38,888 nt of DNA from the IMG/VR virus record IMGVR_UViG_3300045795_000008, positions 1-38,888 of that record; one strand, 5' to 3'. This document shows positions 16,135 to 24,759 of this stretch, piece by piece. This DNA comes from a virus. The notes beneath the pieces were generated by a model that saw only the letters and a list, made by a program, of their open reading frames with translations, did not search any database and was not told where the DNA came from. A program made the translations under genes and the position numbers. Position 1 is the first letter of the stretch. Each line of letters starts with the position of its first letter.

Positions 16135-17760
16135 TTACCTCGATGGTCGTCCAAAACTGCGCGGTTTACCGAAGACAATGCCGTTTCCGCGTTTCTTTTC
16201 TGCGCGTAGACGCAAGTCAACGAACAATTTTTCATTACCGTTGGTACACTGGCTCAAAATCTTCTGTCGGCGCATCTCAAATGACGTTTTTCCCGCAGCG
16301 AGTTGCGATTTCAGTGTGTAGCGGCATCCGTCATAGATGTCGTCGTTCTTTGTCTTCGTCTTTTTGACGTCCTCGTCGTTTTTTTCGTCCCTTTGCATTC
16401 GCGGGATGGCTTCGATCAATTCATCGCACTCGGAAGAGATGAGGAGCTTGGAATTCGGGCGACTGGACAGCATTTCGTCCATGAGACGCGCCCCTCCGAC
16501 GCGGTCGTCGTCGGCTACGGTCGGATAGGGAAGCTTGTAATGGCTCAGGGTGTTGCCTATTTCCTCAGCGATGGTGTTCTGGCTCGTGCGCTTAGCCCAG
16601 CAGTCGGGGGACAGGAAGATTTCCGCGATGTTCTCCTGTTGTTCGTTCCCGTCGGAGTCGATGTAGACGCACTCCTTGGCGATAAGCTCGGCAAGCTCTG
16701 CTTCGCCGGTCTTGTTGACTACCATCTCGCGATAAATCAGCGTGGCTTCGTACTCGTCGCCGTTCTCGTCGGGCAAAGTGACCTTGGATGCCCAGAACAC
16801 GGCGCAGTGGTGCTGGTATCCCCAGTCGATTCCTATCCACTTGTCGTGGTGATGCTGACGGCGGGTGAGATTGACGGCGCTGAAGTAGACGGAGAACAGT
16901 TTTTCGTACACGCAAACCGCAGGATCGAAGCGCTCGAAGAACATCCCGGCGACTGTGTCCCAAGAACCGTAAAGGTATCGTGCTTTCCAATCGGATGATG
17001 CCGATTCAAGCGTGCTGATGTACTCTTGGTCATCCTTGTACGCCGGATTGTCGTACACCGACGAGAAGATGTAGGAGTAACGGCTCGGATCGTACTTCGT
17101 GATTCTCTTGTGGGTATATTTCTGGGCGATTTCAAAGTTGCGGACTAGTTTTCCCGATTCGTCCTTCTTGCCGATGAACAACGCCTCGATCCAGTCGGAG
17201 CCGATTCCTCCGGGGTTACTCGCTAGAGCCATGCACGGCACCACCGGTCTGCCGTCCTTGTCTTCCTTGATCGGGCAGCGGTTCTGGAGGGTGAGGTACT
17301 GGAACATCTCATAGGTCCACTCCGTGGCTTCGTCGATTCCGATGAAGACGTATTCGCCGCCGTTGTAGGTGTAGACATCGTGTTCGTGTTGGCACGTGCC
17401 GAACCAGAGCTTGGAGCCGTTGCGGAAGGTGACGACATGGTCGTTGTGGTTCCACGAGCGAGGGCCGCCGTAGTAGGACGATGGAACCTTTTTCTCGAAG
17501 TGATCCATCAACGTTTTCTGTAGGTCGGGATAGGTACGACGCAGCAACAGGACGTTGCAGCCGGGGATGCGTTGACAGAATTCCATCGCTTCCCAGAGAA
17601 GGCAGAGAGATTTGCCACCGCCCTTAGCGCCGCCGTAGAGACGGTACTTCGCTGGGTTCTTGTGGAACTCTATCTGCTTATCGGATGGGTTGTAGGCGAG
17701 TTTGCCGTCTACATAAACCGCGTATGGGTTGTTGGGTATTGCCTTCGCGAATTTCGACAT
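16135..17760 (-). CDS. Terminase large subunit
   Basis: 541 residues. The ATPase domain has Walker A GGAKGGGKS (residues 43-51), Walker B YVFIGIDEA (138-145, Asp143-Glu144) and the coupling motif SNPGG (181-185). The nuclease domain begins at KWIGIDWGYQH (first acidic residue Asp312) and ends with DDIYDGCRY, where the last metal-binding Asp is expected. The protein cuts concatemeric DNA and pumps it into the head through the portal. No clear ribosome-binding site precedes the ATG; it is probably coupled to the gene ending 3 bases upstream. Confidence 0.93.
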   Translation of the reverse strand: MSKFAKAIPNNPYAVYVDGKLAYNPSDKQIEFHKNPAKYRLYGGAKGGGKSLCLLWEAMEFCQRIPGCNVLLLRRTYPDLQKTLMDHFEKKVPSSYYGGPRSWNHNDHVVTFRNGSKLWFGTCQHEHDVYTYNGGEYVFIGIDEATEWTYEMFQYLTLQNRCPIKEDKDGRPVVPCMALASNPGGIGSDWIEALFIGKKDESGKLVRNFEIAQKYTHKRITKYDPSRYSYIFSSVYDNPAYKDDQEYISTLESASSDWKARYLYGSWDTVAGMFFERFDPAVCVYEKLFSVYFSAVNLTRRQHHHDKWIGIDWGYQHHCAVFWASKVTLPDENGDEYEATLIYREMVVNKTGEAELAELIAKECVYIDSDGNEQQENIAEIFLSPDCWAKRTSQNTIAEEIGNTLSHYKLPYPTVADDDRVGGARLMDEMLSSRPNSKLLISSECDELIEAIPRMQRDEKNDEDVKKTKTKNDDIYDGCRYTLKSQLAAGKTSFEMRRQKILSQCTNGNEKLFVDLRLRAEKKRGNGIVFGKPRSFGRPSR

Positions 17761-17763
17761 TAA

Positions 17764-18123
17764 TTACTGCGTGCGATCAACAGCAGGCAAGCCGGATCGG
17801 ACGTGTACGTCTGGTCTCTTCTCTTCCGCGCTGAGTGCAGCACCTCTCTTCGTAGGTGTTTCGTCGAGAATTTCCATCATGAGTCTCATAGCTTGGATAG
17901 CGGTTCCGTTCTGCTTGAGAGACAAACCATGGAGGTTCTTCATCGACTCTTCAAGTCCTGTCTTCGGCGTGTACTTCTCCCGTTCTTCCAAGGTCTTGCC
18001 GATGATGCACACAAGTGCCTTGCGACAGTAGCGTGACCTACCGCGAACTTTAGGCTTGGTGCCGCCTTGTGTAGCGATTGCTTCTTCGATTAGTGCATTG
18101 GTGTCTGGTACTGAGGCAGGCAC
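17764..18123 (-). CDS. Putative terminase small subunit
   Basis: 119 residues. The N-terminal part is basic (PKVRGRSRYCRKALV) and the middle is helical with LEESMKNLHGLSLKQNGTAIQAMRLMMEILDE, which resembles the end of small phage DNA-binding proteins found before large terminases. It ends 3 bases before the large terminase and follows a small membrane gene by 2 bases. The assignment depends mostly on position and size. Confidence 0.5.
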   Translation of the reverse strand: MPASVPDTNALIEEAIATQGGTKPKVRGRSRYCRKALVCIIGKTLEEREKYTPKTGLEESMKNLHGLSLKQNGTAIQAMRLMMEILDETPTKRGAALSAEEKRPDVHVRSGLPAVDRTQ

Positions 18124-18125
18124 AG

Positions 18126-18368
18126 TTACTCCTTCTTCTCAAGCGCGGTTGCCGTAACCTTAGCGTCGGCGAGTACCTTGTCGGCGACCACCAAAGCGGC
18201 AGCGATCAGCTTGGCTGCGTCGTTCTTAGCAGCCAAGGCTTGGATTTTGAATTGCTGGTAGATTGACAAAACCAGTGCGGCGACGCCGGAATAGGCGACT
18301 ATTGCTTCATAGTTCATGCTGCCAAAAGATACCGATGTTACTGCGACGATTGCGTTTGATATGTCCAT
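18126..18368 (-). CDS. Small membrane protein, holin-like
   Basis: 80 residues if the ATG at 18368 is used (weak GCGGGA site), or 63 from the ATG at 18317. A hydrophobic segment covers YEAIVAYSGVAALVLSIY (about residues 20-37 of the long form), followed by an Ala/Lys-rich helix. A late-type motif lies inside the long form's first 17 codons and 6 bases before the shorter start, so the shorter form may be made from its own transcript. It could be a holin or a virion membrane-contact protein; no stronger evidence is visible. Confidence 0.5.
   Translation of the reverse strand: MDISNAIVAVTSVSFGSMNYEAIVAYSGVAALVLSIYQQFKIQALAAKNDAAKLIAAALVVADKVLADAKVTATALEKKE
18324..18335 (-). promoter_or_regulatory. 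Late-type 12-bp motif TCGGTATCTTTT (copy 6)
   Basis: Exact copy on the - strand within the first codons of the small membrane gene, 6 bases before its second ATG (18317). It would drive that gene and the two terminase genes. Confidence 0.5.
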
Positions 18369-18403
18369 GGTTAAGTCCCGCTAGAGGAAGTTACCGAATG
18401 GGT

Positions 18404-19075
18404 TTACAGCACCACCGTGGCTTCGACCCCGAGCGTGTATGTGCTGATCTGGTCACCCGCCTGTATGCCCACGGCCTGAATCTCGACGGTGTAACCCACA
18501 CCCACGACAATGGTCGGCATCGCCGCCGTGAAGTAAACGTCATCAACGGTCGTCGCCGTAAGCCCTTGACCGAAGGTGTAAACCCCGATAGCCCCAGCCG
18601 CTTGCGTATGACCGGAGAAAGTCTGGCTCATGATGTTTCCAGCCGCGTCCTTGATCAGCACCCCGAGATAACGGTTCCCAACCGTGGCCGACGTGGTGAG
18701 TCCCACATAAATTGATCGCAGCGTCCATTGCGTGTTGAGCGGAACCGTGACGCTGACGTTCGCGCCCGGTGCGGGATTGGGAACCACCACCGACTGGAAA
18801 GCCGGTTGCTGCGCGGGATTCTGAAGCTCGTACTGCGGCGGGTCGTAGGACACGACGAGTTGTATCTGACCCGTGAAAGGCGTGAAGGCGATCACGGCGG
18901 TGTACGGCTGGATCGTGATCCCCGTGACGTTTGTGGTCGCAACCCCCGTCAGCGGCACGGATTGGGACAGGATGGTCGCCGTCGTGGGTGTCCATGAAAG
19001 GGGAACGTTGTACGACGTGCTCACGCCGTCGCCTTGCAACACGTAGCTTGTTGTTGATACGAGTACTACTGCCAT
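18404..19075 (-). CDS. Fibre/decoration protein, related to the next two upstream genes
   Basis: 223 residues, preceded by GAGGAATAATCT. Its start (VSTTSYVLQGDGVSTSYNVPL) is clearly related to that of the 265-residue neighbour (LTPVSYLLQGDGASTSFSFNL). The body is beta-rich, with a jelly-roll-like C-terminal half (NRYLGVLIKDAAGN). No enzyme motif is seen. It is probably a virion surface protein, a fibre tip or a head decoration. The similar leader bases before both genes suggest duplication. Confidence 0.65.
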   Translation of the reverse strand: MAVVLVSTTSYVLQGDGVSTSYNVPLSWTPTTATILSQSVPLTGVATTNVTGITIQPYTAVIAFTPFTGQIQLVVSYDPPQYELQNPAQQPAFQSVVVPNPAPGANVSVTVPLNTQWTLRSIYVGLTTSATVGNRYLGVLIKDAAGNIMSQTFSGHTQAAGAIGVYTFGQGLTATTVDDVYFTAAMPTIVVGVGYTVEIQAVGIQAGDQISTYTLGVEATVVL

Positions 19076-19085
19076 AGATTATTCC

Positions 19086-19883
19086 TCACTGCTCCGTCCA
19101 CTCCACCCAGAACTCGCAAACGTTTCCGTTGATGGCACCGACGATGCTCACGACGAAAAAGTCGTTGACGCCGTTGAGCACGAAGGCTCTCGCCCCGGGA
19201 GCGGTTCCGAATTCGCTGACGAACGGTTGCAGAACCGCCGGAGATTCGCAGAACGTGACCGCCTCGCACCGGATCGGACCCTGCGCGAATGTCCCCGCCG
19301 TGGGGGGAGCGGTGAAATATTTCGCTACCGCCGTCGCCGGCGCATCGACAACGGGATTGGCCACGCCGGGGCTTATGGCCACGGCGGTGCCTCCCGTGGC
19401 GGTGGTGCTGTAGCGGGACATCACCACATCAACCGCGCCCGTGGCGTACCCGCCGTGACCGGATAAGTTGAACCTGACGATCTTGACGATTTTCGTCGCC
19501 GATCCCTGCAGCTGGAACACGATCCCCGGCACAGGCGTGAACGTTGGCGTGACGACATTCGCGCTGACCGTGCCGGACGCCGCGTAATAAGTGGCCGAGA
19601 TGCCCGTCACCAAGTTCACCGACCCGACGATAAGCGTGGACAGCGCCGGGATGAAGTTCACGATCAGTTCGAACTCGTAGGCGAACGCGGCAAGGAATGT
19701 GACTTTCATGTTCTGGCCATTCAGCGTGATGGACGTGATGTTCGCCGACACGTCAACCCCGTTGTAGAGCGCGGAAACGAGGGATACCGAAATCGGCTCG
19801 AAGCCGAGATTGAAGGAGAACGACGTGCTTGCGCCGTCGCCCTGGAGCAGATACGAAACCGGTGTCAACAGTGAGATTGCCAT
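19086..19883 (-). CDS. Fibre/decoration protein, paralogue with VEWTEQ tail
   Basis: 265 residues, preceded by AGGGAATAATTT. The N-terminal half is shared with the 223-residue gene, and the C-terminal half ends CEFWVEWTEQ, matching the LSGFVEWTEE end of the 845-residue protein. It therefore looks like a mosaic of its two neighbours. Predicted beta-sandwich; no catalytic motif. It probably shares an attachment point or a receptor-binding fold with the longer protein. Confidence 0.65.
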   Translation of the reverse strand: MAISLLTPVSYLLQGDGASTSFSFNLGFEPISVSLVSALYNGVDVSANITSITLNGQNMKVTFLAAFAYEFELIVNFIPALSTLIVGSVNLVTGISATYYAASGTVSANVVTPTFTPVPGIVFQLQGSATKIVKIVRFNLSGHGGYATGAVDVVMSRYSTTATGGTAVAISPGVANPVVDAPATAVAKYFTAPPTAGTFAQGPIRCEAVTFCESPAVLQPFVSEFGTAPGARAFVLNGVNDFFVVSIVGAINGNVCEFWVEWTEQ

Positions 19884-19893
19884 AAATTATTCC

Positions 19894-22431
19894 CTATTCC
19901 TCGGTCCATTCCACGAAGCCGGACAACGTGCATCCCGCCGAGAAGAAAAATGCCATGTTGTACCCGGAGCGCAGGAGGTACGGCTGTCTCCCGACGCCGT
20001 CGCCCAGGACCTCCTCGTAAACCGCGTTTGCCGAACTGAGAATGGTGGTGGTGGCCATGGTGACGAACGGTATGACATTGAGCTGGATTTGCGTGCCGCC
20101 GCCGCCGGTGGCGAGAGCGCCGTACAGGTAGATCGCGCTCGTGGGCGCGGGACCGCTGGTGTCCATGCTGAACGTGTTGTAAAGATACGAAGTTCCTCCC
20201 GTCCATGCGGCGCTTTGCGATGCCACGGTCATCGCCACGTAAGCCTGCGTCGCTGTTGTCAGCTGGAACCGCAGTTTCGTGACCTTGGTCAGTTTGCTCG
20301 TGCTGCCATAGAAAACGACCCCCGGGAATGTCGCCGACGCAAGCTGCGCATTGCTGAACGGGACCCTGAATGTGCTCTTGCGGCCTTCCGTGCTCACGAG
20401 CAACGAGCCACGGACGTCTCCCTGGATGCCCACGGACTGGCCGGTCGTCAAGGTTGGCGCGGTCGTGTTGAAAGTGTCGCTGACCGCCAACGCGTTGGCC
20501 GGGGCCGTGGCCGCTGTTATCGCGCTGTCGAGACTCGCGCCCGCGTGCCCGACGATGCCGACTTCCTGCACGCCTGCCGCCGCCGTGACCACAGCCGCAC
20601 CAGCCACGGCCTGCAGATCGTGGTTGATCGCGCCGTGGATGTCGGTGACGGCGAGGACTTGATCTCCGCTCGTGTAAGTCAGGTTGGCGTAGGCGGACTC
20701 CGCGATGAATCCAAGCACGCCCAAATTGTCGGCGATTGGCGCGGCGCTGTTGTTGGTCAGGTTCCCGGCGACCGTCACCGTGTTGGTGACAGTCGTGGAC
20801 GCAAGGGTGATCGCCCCCGAAATGACCCACGGACTTGTTGATTGCGTGACGGCGATAGTGGTGTTGGAAAATGCGACGGTGCCGGATACGACCCACGGCG
20901 ATGTCGATTGAGTGACTGCGACCGTGGCTGGGAAATTCGAGACCGCCACTGTTCCGCTTACGGGCTGCGTGGCCTGCCAGAAGGTTCCTGTGACAGGGAC
21001 GGTGTTGGTCACATCGACATTGACGGTGGATGCGATGCTGACTGGCTGCGTAGCCTGCCAAAATGTCCCCGTGACCGCCACGCTTCCGCTGACGGCTACC
21101 GTGCCGCTGACTACCCATGGCGACGTTCCCTGCAACGCGGTCACTGTTCCGCTGACGGCTTGCGTCGCCGGGAAGTTGTTGACCGCGACAGTCCACGCGC
21201 CGCTCTGCGCGGCCTGCACCGCGAACGTGCCGGTGTTCGTGACAGCGATTGTCGTGTTGGAAAATGCGACAGTGCCCGTGACGGTCACGGCACCGGAGAC
21301 GACCCATGGCGATGTGGATTGCGTGACAGCGACTGTTCCTGTGATCGTCGTGCTGGTGGGGAAATTCGAGACCGCGACTGTTCCGCCGACCGCGAATGTG
21401 CCGGTCCCCGCGTTGGCCGTCACGGTGCCGCCCACGACCCAAGGCGATGTTCCCTGCAAGGCCGTGACAGTGCCGGACACGGGCTGCGTCCCCGGGTTGG
21501 CGACGATGGCGGCGGCGATTGACGCGGCGGACACCACGTTCGTCTGGAAGGCGTTAACGGCGGGGACAAGCGCCGCCGCCGGTGTCGAGCCGTAGGCCAC
21601 CACGGCGGTCAAGCCGAGGGCCGCGCCCGCGACTTCCGTGAGGTTGACCGCGCCCAACGGAAGGGCCGAGAGCGAAACGGCCACGGTGTTCGTGACGTAG
21701 GCGTTGACGCCCTGGACATTGATCGAGCCGGGGCTTGTTCCGTAGGCGGACGGCGAACCCAGTCCCACCGAGTTGAGTTCCGTCAGGTTGACCGCACCCA
21801 GCGGTAATGACGCCAATGTCACGGGCTGGGCGATGGAGTTGAAGCTTACGATTTGCGAAGCGGGGAAGTTGCTGACCTGAATAGAGGTGTTGGAGAATGC
21901 GACAGTCCCAGAAACCGTGACCGCACCCGCGACGTTGAAAGTTCCTGTGCCTGCGTTGGCTGTGACGGTGCCGGTGATAGCAGGCAGAGAAGAGACCGCG
22001 ACGGTTCCTGTCACCGCGATGCTGGAATTCAAAATGTTCGCGTTGACGCCTATTACATTTCCTGTTAGCGGTGCGATTCCCCATGCCGTGGGTGATCCCA
22101 GACTGATGGAATTCCATTCCGTGATGTTTGCCGCGACGCCACCACCAGCGCTCGTGACAGGCAACGGAGTGCTTGGGGTTACCTGCGTCCATACGCCGCC
22201 GTTGCAGTAGCCAAGACCGATGGCGTAAGCGGGACATGATCCCCCGATCAAGCCATCAGCAGCATCCTGCGTATCTTGAACAGCACCACCGGTGCTGAAT
22301 CCGTAGACAACAAGACCGGGCGTGCCGGGAGGCGGCGTTGCGTCCACCACGTAGGCGGACAACTGCTCCGGATCAATCGGGTGACAAATCGTGATGACTT
22401 GTTTTGACTGGACGTAGTTTGGATCAGCCAT
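19894..22431 (-). CDS. Long beta-repeat fibre protein
   Basis: 845 residues. Residues about 100-570 consist of degenerate short beta-repeats with themes TSPWVVSGTV, SNFPATxAVSGTV and GTFWQATQPVS, often joined by VTGTV and VTNT. The N-terminal 100 residues (KQVITICHPIDPEQLSAYVV) are likely the attachment region, and residues about 660-845 form a distinct C-terminal domain ending FVEWTEE. Repeats of this type occur in virion proteins of many environmental phages and are thought to form extended fibres. DNA repeats within it could promote recombination. The start overlaps the preceding gene by 8 bases with AAGGTGA as ribosome-binding site. Confidence 0.75.
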   Translation of the reverse strand: MADPNYVQSKQVITICHPIDPEQLSAYVVDATPPPGTPGLVVYGFSTGGAVQDTQDAADGLIGGSCPAYAIGLGYCNGGVWTQVTPSTPLPVTSAGGGVAANITEWNSISLGSPTAWGIAPLTGNVIGVNANILNSSIAVTGTVAVSSLPAITGTVTANAGTGTFNVAGAVTVSGTVAFSNTSIQVSNFPASQIVSFNSIAQPVTLASLPLGAVNLTELNSVGLGSPSAYGTSPGSINVQGVNAYVTNTVAVSLSALPLGAVNLTEVAGAALGLTAVVAYGSTPAAALVPAVNAFQTNVVSAASIAAAIVANPGTQPVSGTVTALQGTSPWVVGGTVTANAGTGTFAVGGTVAVSNFPTSTTITGTVAVTQSTSPWVVSGAVTVTGTVAFSNTTIAVTNTGTFAVQAAQSGAWTVAVNNFPATQAVSGTVTALQGTSPWVVSGTVAVSGSVAVTGTFWQATQPVSIASTVNVDVTNTVPVTGTFWQATQPVSGTVAVSNFPATVAVTQSTSPWVVSGTVAFSNTTIAVTQSTSPWVISGAITLASTTVTNTVTVAGNLTNNSAAPIADNLGVLGFIAESAYANLTYTSGDQVLAVTDIHGAINHDLQAVAGAAVVTAAAGVQEVGIVGHAGASLDSAITAATAPANALAVSDTFNTTAPTLTTGQSVGIQGDVRGSLLVSTEGRKSTFRVPFSNAQLASATFPGVVFYGSTSKLTKVTKLRFQLTTATQAYVAMTVASQSAAWTGGTSYLYNTFSMDTSGPAPTSAIYLYGALATGGGGTQIQLNVIPFVTMATTTILSSANAVYEEVLGDGVGRQPYLLRSGYNMAFFFSAGCTLSGFVEWTEE

Positions 22432-22738
22432 CGGTCACCTTCTTCGGTGTGTGTGGGATGCAGTACACTGTGTCGCCCATCAGATTGAATCGGGAGAAAC
22501 GTTCGCCGCAGACGGAGCAGACGCGGCGGTCCATACCAGCGACGCGGTTCTGTGCGGTCTTGATTTCCGAGGAGACGTAGGCGGACACCTCTTCGCGCAC
22601 GAAGTCCTTCACGGATTGAACCGTCTCGTCAAAGTAGACGGTGAACCCGTGAGTCATGTGGAATAGGTTGTAGGCTGATGCTGCGAGGCTCAACAGTGAG
22701 ACGCCGAGCACCAGATGTAGCTCATGTACTGGCGTCAT
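22424..22738 (-). CDS. Membrane-anchored protein with C-terminal Cys pair
   Basis: 104 residues from the ATG at 22738, chosen because AAGGGGAG lies just upstream. One hydrophobic segment is seen near residues 8-24 (LVLGVSLLSLAASAYNL). A helical middle leads to RRVCSVCGERFSRFN and a later CIPH, possibly a small zinc site (Cys-x2-Cys...Cys-x2-His). A longer upstream reading runs through the repeat gene and is not supported. Its function is unknown. Confidence 0.6.
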   Translation of the reverse strand: MTPVHELHLVLGVSLLSLAASAYNLFHMTHGFTVYFDETVQSVKDFVREEVSAYVSSEIKTAQNRVAGMDRRVCSVCGERFSRFNLMGDTVYCIPHTPKKVTDG

Positions 22739-22749
22739 GTTGCTCCCCT

Positions 22750-23922
22750 TTAGCCGGAGATTTTCGCGATGATAGACTCCGGTAATCCTGTGTAAAGCAC
22801 AGCCGACGCGACTTCGGCTACCGCGTTCGCGTTGCTCAAAGTGAGCGTTGTCGCGGTCGATGCCGACGCATAGAACACTCCGTTGTTCGCGGCGTTGGTG
22901 AATCCGGTGACCGTAAAGATCAGACCGGCGAAAGCGTTGGACGCTCCCCCCGTGTATGTTCCGGTGTAGACGGCGGAGTTCTGCGTGCCGCTTGCCGTGG
23001 CTGGATGTGCCTCGGCGAACCCCCCGCTGTTGGCTAAGGTCAATGTCGAGGTCGTGGATGCGACGCAAACGTAAGTTCCGTTGTTCGCGGGTGTGGTGAC
23101 AAATCCCGCAACCGTGAAGAGCACTCCCGCGTAGGCGTTCTGCGCCCCGCCAGTGATGGTGCCCTCGTAAGTCGTGTTAGCGCCCACGGCGGTTTCGGCG
23201 TTGGTCAAGGACAACGGTCCGACTGCGGTCGATGTGGCTGCGGCGACGGACGATGTGTTGTACGGCGTCACTCCAGTCGTGGCAACAGCCGAAAATGTCT
23301 CGGCGACGGCGTTCGCGTTGAGCAGTGTGAGCGTGGTTGCGCTCGACGCCGTGGCAATGAACGTGCCGTTGTTGGACGGGTTCTGGAAACCGTTGATGAC
23401 GAAAGTCAGTCCGACGTATGCGTTGGCTGCGCCGCCTGTGATCGTTCCCGTGTAGACGGCGGAACCGCTAACCGATGTGACCACCGATGCGAGGGCGAGA
23501 ACTAGGCTGACTGCCGTGCTGGAGTTGACTTGGATAGCGAGGAACCTGAAGCCTGCGATCTTGTCCTGAGGCACTGCGCGGACTTCACCGGCGAGATTCG
23601 TGCCCGTGTCGATCACAACGTATTCGGAAGTCGGCCACGGACGCAGCGAACCTACCAGAGACAGGCTGACAGCCGAAGGCGCATTAGGGAATTCGTATTC
23701 CCATGTGATGGCGCGTTCTTGGTTGGTCGCGGCGGGAAAGCGGCGGAGGTTGAACTGCAAGCCGATGGTGCCGTTCGCCGGAATGGCTTCGGCGTACTCG
23801 GTGACGCCGTCCGTTGGAGGCGTGTCGTTGTAGCCGCTCATGTGCCCCCACGAGTAGCCGTTGAAGGCGTCGTCAAGCACGGGGCAAGTTACTTTGTTCG
23901 AAGTGTGTAGAATGGCAGGCAT
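22750..23922 (-). CDS. Structural protein with tandem beta-repeats
   Basis: 390 residues, preceded by GAGGAAAG and starting directly after the upstream stop. The N-terminal 150 residues form one domain (IPANGTIGLQFNLRRFPAA). From about residue 163 there are three copies of a 60-80 residue unit with the pattern YTGTxTGGAxNAYxGLxFxVxGF, NNGxF, ASxxTTLTLxN and AVAE. Such units resemble bacterial Ig-like repeats in phage capsid decoration or tail proteins. It ends LYTGLPESIIAKISG. It is probably exposed on the virion and may bind a carbohydrate. Confidence 0.7.
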   Translation of the reverse strand: MPAILHTSNKVTCPVLDDAFNGYSWGHMSGYNDTPPTDGVTEYAEAIPANGTIGLQFNLRRFPAATNQERAITWEYEFPNAPSAVSLSLVGSLRPWPTSEYVVIDTGTNLAGEVRAVPQDKIAGFRFLAIQVNSSTAVSLVLALASVVTSVSGSAVYTGTITGGAANAYVGLTFVINGFQNPSNNGTFIATASSATTLTLLNANAVAETFSAVATTGVTPYNTSSVAAATSTAVGPLSLTNAETAVGANTTYEGTITGGAQNAYAGVLFTVAGFVTTPANNGTYVCVASTTSTLTLANSGGFAEAHPATASGTQNSAVYTGTYTGGASNAFAGLIFTVTGFTNAANNGVFYASASTATTLTLSNANAVAEVASAVLYTGLPESIIAKISG

Positions 23923-24120
23923 TTATTCTTTCCTCTTTTGGTAGACCGTCACGTCATTCTGCCCGGTGAGGGGACGAGAAAGCAGGGCGTCTAATTTGTT
24001 ATGAAGCGGCTGAAGAAGTTTTGTCACCTTGGCTTTCACGTAGGTGACCACGGTATGCCCGGTCACGCAACCAGCGACATAGGCGGACACGATTACCGCA
24101 GCTTCGACAAGAACGCTCAT
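23923..24120 (-). CDS. Small single-span membrane protein
   Basis: 65 residues, with a hydrophobic N-terminus (LVEAAVIVSAYVAGCVTGHTVV) followed by a basic helix (VKAKVTKLLQPLHNKLDALL). The ATG at 24120 lies one base after the sigma-like gene's stop and 3 bases after a late-type motif, with no Shine-Dalgarno sequence. This suggests a leaderless message or coupling to the upstream gene. Function unknown; a holin accessory is possible. Confidence 0.55.
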   Translation of the reverse strand: MSVLVEAAVIVSAYVAGCVTGHTVVTYVKAKVTKLLQPLHNKLDALLSRPLTGQNDVTVYQKRKE

Positions 24121-24121
24121 A

Positions 24122-24745
24122 TCAAAAGATACCGATGGTTGCTCGAACCTTGAGCAGCGCCCCGTCGAGAAGTTCCTGCGTGTCGGCGCGGCTCATCTCA
24201 AGCTCGGCTGCGACTTCGCGGCATGACCTGGAAGCCCCGCCGTCGAACCCATGCGATAGTTGAATAGCTTGCCATTCCAGCGCGGATAGGCATCCTTGCG
24301 CCATCGCGGATATTTGGAGCGCGGCGTACCTGTCTCCCATTCCGTCAGCGCCGAGGTCGTCTCTTTCATCGTCCACCCACATGGGCTTCTCGGATGGTTT
24401 CTTGTCGGACAAGCCTTTGAGTCCGTTGGAGGTTTCATCATGGAGTTGCTTGCGCATGGAGTTGAGGACGAGGGAGAGCGTGTATTCGAGAAGGTGGGAA
24501 ATGATACGGTTGATGGAGTCGTTCTTGCGGGGTCGCAACCCACCCTTGTAAAGAACGCGGTGCCAGTCAGCCATGTAGATGTGAAGTATGACGCGTGTTT
24601 CCAAGTCCTCCCTGGCATGGACCGAGAGATGATAGACCTGCTGCATTCGCGCAGCGACGCTGATGATCCTCTTCTTCACGCGCTCATTGCGGCAAAGGGC
24701 GTCGGCTATGACGCCGTTTTCTGGGAAACGATAGGAGTTAGCCAC
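24122..24745 (-). CDS. Sigma-factor-like DNA-binding protein
   Basis: 207 residues with a GTG start at 24745; no clear ribosome-binding site, and the frame stays open a little upstream. Residues about 151-203 (LSALEWQAIQLSHGFDGG, then CREVAAELEMSRADTQELL) match the pattern of sigma-70 region 4, an ALxxLExxVIxLxxG helix followed by a helix-turn-helix and a final KVR helix. Residues about 45-105 are helical and basic and could correspond to region 2, but I cannot identify it surely. A phage sigma-like factor would fit the seven late-type motifs in this block; the link is inference. The last codons of the gene overlap copy 7 of the motif. Confidence 0.65.
   Translation of the reverse strand: MANSYRFPENGVIADALCRNERVKKRIISVAARMQQVYHLSVHAREDLETRVILHIYMADWHRVLYKGGLRPRKNDSINRIISHLLEYTLSLVLNSMRKQLHDETSNGLKGLSDKKPSEKPMWVDDERDDLGADGMGDRYAALQISAMAQGCLSALEWQAIQLSHGFDGGASRSCREVAAELEMSRADTQELLDGALLKVRATIGIF
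24124..24135 (-). promoter_or_regulatory. Late-type 12-bp motif TCGGTATCTTTT (copy 7)
   Basis: Exact copy on the - strand, coding for the last residues of the sigma-like protein and ending 3 bases before the ATG of the 65-residue membrane gene. It is the most upstream copy in the virion block and would drive the structural genes that follow. Confidence 0.55.
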
Positions 24746-24759
24746 ACTAATAGATACGT

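Noticed and set aside
20173-20186. Extra late-motif copies at about 20173, 19781 and 30150
   Set aside because: They match only 8-10 of 12 bases and lie inside coding sequence, not at gene boundaries.
19810-21595. Long + strand frames opposite the 845-residue fibre gene
   Set aside because: They arise from the GC-rich repetitive coding sequence on the other strand; products are Arg-rich or low complexity.
22738-23068. Upstream extension of the 104-residue membrane gene
   Set aside because: It would overlap the repeat protein by 300 bases, whereas the ATG at 22738 has AAGGGGAG directly upstream.
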